Shown piece after piece: positions 57,301 to 64,000 of a DNA stretch of 64,000 nucleotides. Position 1 is the first letter of the stretch. Each line of letters starts with the position of its first letter. The notes beneath the pieces are model-generated. The model saw only the letters and a program-made list of their open reading frames with translations. It did no database searches and had not been told where the DNA came from. This DNA comes from Siderastrea siderea (taxonomy: Eukaryota > Cnidaria > Anthozoa > Scleractinia > Rhizangiidae): the NCBI GenBank assembly GCA_964030785.1, contig OZ034971.1, positions 42,424,804-42,488,803 of the forward strand, read 5' to 3'. The translations under genes were made by a program, and so were the position numbers.

Positions 57301-58075
57301 CTTTCCACTCACTGATGGTTTTTAAACCATTGATCCTTTTGGAAACATCTGTCAGCCCTTTGTAATATTTCCTATTGGTGACTGTAGAAGGAACCTCTTT
57401 CACAATTTCTCTGGCTGGCCGTGAAGGAGGTTTACGAGTCTCGTGGCTTTTCTTGGGCATGTTTTCCGTTGGAAGGGCCCCAAACTTAACTTTCTTTCTA
57501 GTCATCTTTGCACATTCAACTGAAAGAAGTTAAAGAAAAAAAATGAAATCTTAATTGAAATTAACCTCAAGGATTCCATAAAAAAACGCCAGAACTGTCG
57601 TGCAGTTTACAAGTTGACAGGGACTGTGTGACATTGATTGGGGCATTTCAATGCACAAAAATTTTCCTCAGCTGGCAAATGAAAGACTTAAACATAGATT
57701 CTTAATTTTTTGTTTTCAACTAAGTGTAAAATAGAAGCTATAAGACTTAATCTCCGAAAACAACGGCTCGCTGCAACTGAAACCACTACACAAGAATTTC
57801 ATCGCACAATACTATACACTGTGCTATTTATACAGCTACTTACATATCTCTATGTCATCAGGTTTGAAGTGTTTCTCGCAAGTAAACACTGAGTCATTGT
57901 CTATCAACCTCTGAAACTCCGAATTCTTCTCACGGGTCTTCGTGATCTCGCTGAGCCATGCTCCCCTCCACGTCTTGTGCTCTTGATCCTTCGGAGATGG
58001 CAGCTTGAATATGCCAAGACCTTTTGTTCTCCGGCACGATCCGCAGCCGAAAACAGCACAATTTTCGCCTGGCAT
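54351..58075 (-). CDS. THAP-domain P-element transposase, three exons
   Basis: Exons 58075-57844, 57519-55521 and 54786-54351 join in frame by GT-AG introns (888 residues; 232+1999+436 bp). Exon 1 is a THAP C2CH DNA-binding domain: C6, C11, W36/W40, C66, H69, tail KPDDIEI. Exon 2 has a leucine-zipper stretch ([20 protein letters not shown]) and then the P-type RNase H-like catalytic region, with [11 protein letters not shown] (first Asp, about residue 470) and [16 protein letters not shown] (second, about 567). It continues through [16 protein letters not shown], which is the 'P.HL.K..RN' region placed in the GTP-binding insertion of P transposases. Exon 3 ends with [19 protein letters not shown], the conserved C-terminal motif with the acidic residue. 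It is closest in layout to THAP9. No stop or frameshift is seen. Confidence 0.93.
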
Positions 58076-58194
58076 CCCGCAGAACTACTCCTAAACTATT
58101 TTTCTTCGAATCTGACAACTAAGCGAAACACAAAACGATTTACAACACGGTAAAAAGACTTCGAAACTCACGCACAGCAAGCACTGCTATACGG

Positions 58195-58240
58195 ACGCCA
58201 TTTTGAAATGTTGTGTGCAGGGTTAATGTCACGTGACGTT
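58195..58240 (-). promoter_or_regulatory. Right subterminal promoter block of the P-like element
   Basis: Inverse counterpart of the left block: GTCACGTGAC at 58228-58237, GTGTGCAGGGTTA and CGCCATTTTG, lying about 120-160 bp upstream of the transposase ATG. The distance to the terminus (76 bp here, 88 bp on the left) is similar. Confidence 0.6.
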
Positions 58241-58265
58241 GAAATTCGTAAACAAAGACATAGTT

Positions 58266-58313
58266 CTTTGAAGTTCGCCGAGTTTCCTAACCAGTCTCCC
58301 TCTACTAACTATG
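58266..58313 (-). repeat. P-like terminal inverted repeat, right
   Basis: Inverse of the left copy, ending CTACTAACTATG; it is followed by ATACAAA at 58314-58320. Confidence 0.95.
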
Positions 58314-61300
58314 ATACAAAGGGCCTTTTGGATTTGATGGATAATTTGGGTATGTTTTAACTACAACAGGTGATTTTCTTGGCGTTACACCAAGTTTACC
58401 CTTACAGAAGTTAGATGCAAACTGTACAAAATTCAATGCTGATATTCCAGGAAAATCACATTCATTCACCTTTCTTCTTGTATGCAAGTCAAGAAGGGAT
58501 GGTTCGGTTTCAAGTGGATTGTTTTCAACTGTTATTTTTCGCAAACCATCGAGGGAAGCTGAAATTACCTGGAATGATGAACTCACAAATTTTATAGAAA
58601 GAAGATGGTGCATAACTTCTTGAATACCCATATCTCTTTGTCCAACAGCTTTCATCATTAATTTTTTGATAATTCTACTACTATCACTGTCATTTGTGGT
58701 TTCATTCTTTATTGAAGTAAAAACATCTCTAGCAACTGATGACATTTTCTCACCCTTAGAGGCATATTTGGCAATGTACTCTATAATGACCTGTATGCCA
58801 CAGTTTGCTCACCAACCTTGTATCTTCAAGCACTGATGATTACTGAGACGAGTATCATTTCGTTTTGTTACTACTTTGACTCTATGTTTCATTGTTCTAT
58901 CTTTAGTGTGAATTTATTCAAATTCCAAATGAGTTTTTTCATAGCAATCTTTTGAAAAGTCAAATCTACAAGAGTATGTGTCACTGTTGTTTCTTACGCA
59001 TACAATAAGCAGTTGGAAATTGTGTATGCCTTTGAACTAAATTTAAAAGGTCTTTATAATCGTCATCCCATTCTTCTTGTTGGACATCTTCATAGTGCTT
59101 TTTGCATGGATGAAGTGTTGGTTTTACCCAATCGGTATGATCAGGATTACAAGGATTCTGGGTCGACATAAGGTAATCTACATTGTTACAAATAGCAGTT
59201 TGCTTTGTCGCCTTGTTCAATTAACTGTTTCTTTTGCAATAGCTCCTCCTCTGAAAAGCTGTGTAAGCCATTAGTTTCCAATTATTTGCTTGCAAGGTAA
59301 CCCTCTAGTGCTTTTTGAGAAAGGGCACAAAGATCTGGGTCACTTTTAAGTTTTGCAACGCCATGACAATGGATTGTTCCTCCCAGGACAGCATATTCAT
59401 ACCTAAACCAGTGCCAAGTTGCACCAAGAGTATTTTTAAGCCAGTATTTGACAAATGCTTCAGTACGCTCAGTGAATAACCTGTCAAGCAAATGAGGGTT
59501 ATTAATGACATTTTCTCTTCTTTGAGAACCAGGTAGTTTTTCCTCAGAATCAAAGAGTTCATGGAATTCTGGCCGATGAAAATCAGCACAAGACAGAGTC
59601 CAAAATATTGTTGGAGCTCCTTTTTGGTTTATAATTGCTTTCAAATTGTTTCTTCCATCATCCCCATAAGCATTTGTTCCAGTTACCATTTTAGCATGAT
59701 GCATAAGTTCATAAAGGAATCATGGGTATTTGATTGAAGCATCTGTTTAAAATCATCTAGAGTAAGATTTGCCTCTGATGGATTTTGCCTCCAAAAAAAA
59801 AACCTCCGTTGTAAACTCATCATTAATAACATCTTTTCTTTCTTCTTATGAAGATTAGTGGGTAGGAAACTACTCATTTCACTTTCACCATTGTGAACTT
59901 TTTCATAATTCTCCGAATTGTCTGGTCCAGTATCTATGCCTGGTTCATCACTTGCCTCATCGTTAACACATTCAAATGTGTTGACACCAGTAAGCATACC
60001 ATTTTCAGGTAAAGTCTGAAGTACCTGTGAATCTATTTTAACATTTTGATACAGAAAATTATTGGGTTCTCCTCTTTCAACAAAACCAGTAAGCCAATAA
60101 AGAGCATCAGCAACTTTTTTTCTCCTTACAATAAAATCTTTAGAATCTTGTTCTTTCCAGAAATAGTAAAAACTATTACTGGAAGGGCCTTGGGGCATCT
60201 AGGTAGTATGTCTGCAAGCTGTTGTACATCCTGATGTAGAGTAATGACATGCCCTTTACAAGCTTTCTGACCACCCCTGGTTTAGTATGGACATGCATAA
60301 CTGGGAATGCTCTTGCAATGATCATTTCTTCAAATTGAGTTAACCCTTGTAATTCTTTGGGAACAGGAGATGGTATCATTGAATTTTCAACTGAAAATTT
60401 TGGGGGGATACTTTTGTCTCTTGAACACCCGGAACAAACATACTTGTCTGGTTGCTTGGGTTTTGTTTTCAAGGGCCATGCCTCATGACACACAGAACAC
60501 TGGTAGATAGATAGATAATTTCATACTTTTTATGACATTTTTCCATCATACTTTTAAATGACAGCTCTTGGCTGCACGCTAAATCTGGTTCTCTATCAAC
60601 GACATTAAATGATGCTGAAGAACGTTTACTTTTAAGAGCATCTGAACTCCAGTTATTTGAATTTTCTTGTGAAGTGGCATCACCCTGATTTTGTAAGTTG
60701 CTTTTAGAAACCACCCCACTATCATTTACAGATGCACCTGACTCACAAGTAAGTCTTACTTTCTGGGCATTCACATCATTCTGATTTAGTGTATGACATC
60801 TGTTGTGAACGTTTTTCTTACTACTGTTAAATGACAGCCTTTTATTTGGTTTTAAAACTGTTTCCTGATTAACAGCATTTAATTGTGATGATGAACTTTG
60901 ACTATTGACAGTTTTTGTATCTCAGTTATTCATCTTTTCGTTCATACCAGTGGCACCTGTGTTAACCTTTGCTTTTTTGGTATTCACATCATTCTGAAAT
61001 GTTTGGCGTTTTTTCATTTCAGCATTACCATCTGTTCCTTTTTTGTCTCTCGTCTTTCTACCTGCTGTATAATCTGTTACCTGCAACAGTTGCTCTGTTG
61101 TTGTCATGTTGCATTTTCTCACCATCAATACAATGAACATCTCTTTTGTTGTACCTTGCTTTTTTGCATCCAATTTTAAAATTTTGATTACTTGCTTGGC
61201 ATATTTTTTGCCAGGAAGACCATCTGACATTTTCTGGGTGTGCTCCAATTCTATATCATGTTTTGGATGCACATCTGCATTTGCATCTGATCTTAGTTTC

Positions 61301-61764
61301 TTATCTCTGACATCACATTCACTATTAAGTACATTGTTTTCATTTCCATGGACAGCTTTAAGTTGAGAATGTGTCACTGCATTATTGTCATATTGTATGG
61401 TTTGAGGTTCAATCTTGTTTTCTACTTGCATGTCATGACACAAAAAATAGGGTGTATTTTGTGTGACATTGTTCAAATGACTGTTACAGTCTGCAGAAAT
61501 CTGTGCTCTCTCAAACACTGATGACATTTTGCAATTGCCCTCATTGCAGGAATGTTCACTGGTTAGTTCAAAAACTGTAAAAAACAATCCTTTTGGAAAA
61601 TGTTGCAATGAACTTATATCAGGAAAGTCTAATACAGTTTTACAAAGATCATCAAAATATTGCCTTCTGTTGGCTTGATTGCGAAGGGCACAAGTGAAAT
61701 GTTCATTGCAGCATCGAACCATAGCTTTTAAGCTATACCAACAACCACCTACTTCAAATGTCAT
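58314..61764 (-). pseudogene. Helitron Rep (HUH) and N-terminal region
   Basis: Along the minus strand: from 61764 an N-terminal region (MTFEVGGCWYSLKAMVRCCN) and a long disordered Lys/Asn-rich stretch, with an in-frame TGA at 60922 and a frameshift near 60480. Next is a DUF6570-like part with Cys pairs ([14 protein letters not shown]) and [20 protein letters not shown]. Then come ADALYWLTGFVERGEPNNFL and the Rep domain (59704-59282): NLKAIINQKGAPTIFWTLSC, the HUH motif GTIHCHGVAKL, then LLNLVQRHTQFPTAYCMRKK near 59000. The linker (58745-58321) reads IQEVMHHLLSIKFVSSSF, where Helitrons have 'QE..HLLL'. At least four frameshifts or stops make it dead. Rep would nick and rejoin strands during transposition. 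Confidence 0.88.
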
Positions 61765-61773
61765 ACATTACTT

Positions 61774-61962
61774 AAGCAATAGACCGCATTTTCTATTGGT
61801 TTACTGGTGTAATAAACCCACGCGGGATGTTGGGAGAACACGAGAAAAGCTTGTAAATCACGAGCCGCAGGCGAGTGATTTACAAGCTTTTCTCGTGTTC
61901 TCCCAACATCCCAAGTGGGTTTATTACACCAGTAAACCAATAGAAAATGCGGTCTATTGCTT
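61774..61962. repeat. 189-bp near-perfect palindrome
   Basis: Arms of about 88 bp start AAGCAATAGACCGCATTTTC and end with the exact inverse; only two mismatched positions (CACGCGGG against CCCAAGTG) and a loop of about 13 bases (around GCCGCAGGC). No coding frame and no convincing target duplication. It lies between the Helitron start and the 3' end of the recombinase gene. It could be a foldback MITE or a transposon terminus joined to its inverted copy. Confidence 0.95.
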
Positions 61963-62262
61963 TTATGAAATAACTAGAAAAAAGACAAAGTTTTGAGTTC
62001 AGAAAGTATGTTTTTAATGGTTATCAAGTTGCGTCTTCTCTTAACAATCATCATGTGATGCGTGTTAACCAATCATGATAAGCGATATAGTAAACCGTAG
62101 CTCTGAGCATGGGCATCGAAGAAAGAATCAGCTGCCGATTAACCAGAAAAAGTACCAGGGAATTTACATATCAACTTTAACAGCGAAATCCTTAACAATA
62201 TTCTGTGAAAGGTAAAATGCTTCCTGAAGTTCAATTCAGGGGAAAGAAAAGTAATCATCCTT
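61963..62262. other. Short non-coding region, 3' side of the recombinase gene
   Basis: Likely 3' untranslated or terminal sequence of the Crypton-like gene; nothing recognisable beyond that. Confidence 0.5.
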
Positions 62263-63942
62263 TCATCGATTGAAAGTGATGTGCACGTTTCCAATCGTGC
62301 AAGAATTGAACATTTGGCGGTAAGCAGAGCTTGTGTTCACCGTGTTTTGTTGAGTTGCTGAGATGGTGTTGTTCAAAGGAACTGGCAGCTGTTGTAGAGG
62401 AGGCCTTTCGCACCCAACGATCTGATTTTCACGCTGTTCAGCTGCCCGTATGGTTTCGTTGTCTCCAAGTGCGGAGGCGAGGACATCGCTGCATTTACGA
62501 AGCTGATTTGCCGACGGCATGCTGTGGTAGCTTTTCAGGCTGGATTCGTTGCGGTGACCTGATATGGCCATGATTTCTCTGTTTGTCAAGCCAGCAGTCG
62601 ACCACAAGGTCATTGCTGTCGCCCTTGCGGAATGGTTTGTGTAAACACGGGACAGACCTGCGGCGGAGCTGATGTCTTTCATCATTGTTGAAAGCTTGTT
62701 GATGCCCAGTGGTCGATTTTCATACCAAATCTTGTCAGAAGGTCGCCAATTTCTTTTTGGATACTGGAACAGCGCCTCGCACTGTGGATTCAGCTTGGAA
62801 AGAAAAAGTTCCAAAGCGGAATATCCATCGGTTGGAGTGTTGGTTTTGTACATGCGGCCGTTCTTCTCGTAACTTTCCATGTCAGAAACTCCACCTGGGT
62901 GGTTCTTGGTCGTCTCATCGTGCGACATAGTGGCAAAAAGGCCGCCATTCGCATCTTCGCCAAACACAAAACTGCTTTTCTTTAAACGTCGCTGGCCCTC
63001 AAAACCACGGCGGCACCAATACAAAGAAATGTGGAACCAAACATTTCTAAGTAGAGACAGGGGCTGAGTAAGTGAAAGAATTTCACCGTTTTTGAGCTTT
63101 TCCATGTCTTCTTGCTCGATAGCTGGTTTATGAGTAGTGTTTTGTAAGCCATCTTTCTTCAGTTGCTTTATTTTGGCATCCAACATTTGGTTTGATAATA
63201 CAAACCGGGAATCTTTGTTGAAGGAAATGCCACGGTTGTTTGGAGGCGTATTGAGAAATCGTTCAATGCCATTTCTCAGAGATAAAAGTGTCGCCCGGCT
63301 GTAATTTTCTCCGTTGCGGTTTCGTGCCTCGGCGTAAAATTGGCGCAGGTTTTCATCTAATTCCTGGATTGACATTTCTGCCAATGTTATTCCAAGTTGT
63401 TTTTGCTTACTCCACTCTACAGTAAACAAAGCATAAAGTGGAAATTAGCGGAGAATTTTGTGATATAAAGTTTAATGCAAACAAATGAGAATTTTACAGT
63501 TTATTTTAGTTTTAAAGTTTCGCACCGCCATTGTTTTTTAATGTTTACGCGGCAACACCTTCGTGTGACTTTCATTATAAATTAGACAAGTTGTAAATTT
63601 AAGAGTAGAAAATCTGTCCTGTTCGTTTTGTTTTCCGCAAAATGTTGTTCAGATATTATGTTGAATGAAAATAAGTTCCGTTTATTAAGACCAACCTGTA
63701 AAAACTGAAACCGCCCACTGTGTTGCTTGTTTGGTCTTTGCGGCTTGTGAGTTGTTTACCATGTCGTCGAGTTGTTGCGTTTCCGTTTTCGCAAATCTTC
63801 TCTTTTTATGATTTATGTTGGAGCCTTCTTGGTTACTGCTTTCAGTGTTTTCGTTGTTAGACTCGGGAACTTTGGATGAAACTGGCAGTCCAAACGCCAA
63901 CATAATATTGAAGTTCGGCAGTTCTTCGTCTGTGCCGGCCAT
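62263..63942 (-). CDS. Crypton/KIAA1958-type tyrosine recombinase-like protein
   Basis: Exons 63942-63696 and 63416-62263 join in phase 1 (ACAG|GTTGG ... ACTGTAG|AG) to 466 residues. Exon 1 ends with the N-terminal core-binding segment (KRRFAKTETQQLDDMVNN, ATQWAVSVFT), which continues in exon 2 (EWSKQKQLGITLAEMS, RATLLSLRNGIERFL). The catalytic half shows WCRRGFEGQRRL, then YTNHSARATAMTLW (HxxR), MAISGHRNESSLKSYH (His and the Tyr nucleophile). So R, H-x-x-R, H and Y are all visible. The C-terminal 60 residues are unstructured. Proteins of this layout are Cryptons or domesticated derivatives. It is open and normal in length. Upstream, the start ATG lies in AAAATGGCC. Whether it is a mobile Crypton or a host gene cannot be decided here. 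Confidence 0.82.
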
Positions 63943-64000
63943 TTTTGTCGGACAGGAGAATTTCTCAGTTCCTTACAGTTTTCTAAGAGTTTACCGGAAT
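63943..64000. other. Window edge, 5' flank of the recombinase gene
   Basis: 58 bases of upstream sequence; nothing can be said. Confidence 0.5.

Larger units (their letters stand above)
51698..58313. mobile_element. Complete P-superfamily (THAP/P) transposon with two genes
   Basis: A 6616-bp element with 48-bp terminal inverted repeats (37 identical bases from CATAGTTAGTAGAGGGAGAC, one mismatch, then 10 more) and a 7-bp duplication. Like the Drosophila P element its terminus starts CAT. From the right end a three-exon THAP-P transposase runs leftward; from the left end a two-exon C2H2 protein gene runs rightward. The genes converge on a spacer with a G-rich hairpin. Subterminal blocks at the two ends match each other in inverted orientation (GTCACGTGAC, TAACCCTGCACA and an ATGGCG start context). 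Both genes are open. It sits inside the Helitron Rep-helicase text. Confidence 0.93.
44239..61764 (-). mobile_element. Decayed Helitron split by two younger transposons
   Basis: The minus-strand modules, in order: a disordered N-terminal region, a DUF6570-like zinc domain, a Rep/HUH domain, a linker, a Pif1-type helicase and, separately, an RPA-like OB-fold protein. This is the complete Helitron gene set. The Rep-to-helicase text is interrupted at 51698-58313 by a P-like element; the region between helicase and RPA is interrupted at 45314-49533 by a Harbinger. Many stops and frameshifts show it is old. The ends are not defined: a hairpin (GATGATTGACATCATC, 43972-43987) lies where the minus-strand 3' end is expected, but I could not place a terminal CTRR convincingly. 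Confidence 0.88.

Noticed and set aside
60898..61366. Plus-strand Cys/Phe-rich frames opposite the Helitron N-terminal region
   Set aside because: They are antisense shadows of the Lys/Asn-rich minus-strand coding text.
1..64000. CRISPR arrays, operons or other prokaryotic systems
   Set aside because: No regular spacer-repeat arrays; introns and eukaryotic transposons throughout.

Overview
The window looks like a repeat-rich metazoan genome, most likely a cnidarian and probably an anthozoan (coral or sea anemone). It is AT-rich, its genes carry GT-AG introns, and its transposon mix (Tx1/L1-type LINEs, BEL/Pao, DIRS-like, Helitron, PIF/Harbinger, P/THAP, Crypton-like tyrosine recombinase, tRNA-SINE) fits such genomes. 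The species assignment is inference. No prokaryotic feature is present. Very little of the 64 kb is ordinary host gene; most of it is transposons, many nested in one another.

Region by region: 1-4.4 kb is mostly non-coding, with one decayed tyrosine-recombinase-like fragment. 4.5-12.5 kb is an old broken LINE into which a full-length, apparently intact LINE (5603-10967, both ORFs open) has jumped, leaving a 15-bp target duplication. 14-19 kb holds an interspersed repeat, a LINE scrap and a 5'-truncated BEL/Pao element with one LTR; a solo LTR of the same family lies at 34566-34993. 19.6-23.7 kb is a plus-strand multi-exon gene with an N-terminal SANT/Myb-like segment and no function I recognise. 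25.5-26.9 kb is a minus-strand HIRAN-like gene. 26.9-28.7 kb is a scrambled AT-rich repeat, followed by a decayed DIRS-like gag-RT (28.7-30.3 kb) and a spliced gene of unknown function (30.6-32.2 kb). 32.4-41 kb holds a MITE-like element, a 559-bp tandem duplication, the solo LTR, a broken CCHC-knuckle gene, a tRNA-derived SINE and a RING-like exon pair. 41.2-44 kb is a degenerate repeat interrupted by a 5'-truncated LINE.

The most striking part is 44.2-61.8 kb. A decayed minus-strand Helitron (Rep/HUH, Pif1-type helicase and an RPA-like OB-fold module) has been split twice. The first insertion is a complete PIF/Harbinger transposon (45314-49533; TAA duplications; DDE transposase and Myb-like protein, convergent). 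The second is a complete P-element-superfamily transposon (51698-58313; 48-bp terminal inverted repeats with one mismatch; 7-bp duplication; THAP-P transposase in three exons). The P-like element carries a second, convergent, C2H2 zinc-finger gene whose C-terminal half resembles the helical end of P-type transposases. A G-rich hairpin lies between its two genes, and the two ends carry matched promoter-like blocks. Both young elements appear to have all parts needed for mobility.

The right edge holds a near-perfect 189-bp palindrome and a two-exon Crypton-type tyrosine recombinase gene (62263-63942). In both cut-and-paste elements the genes start just inside opposite ends and run toward each other. 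In the Helitron, all modules lie on one strand in the usual Rep, helicase, RPA order, and every module is disabled by stops or frameshifts.
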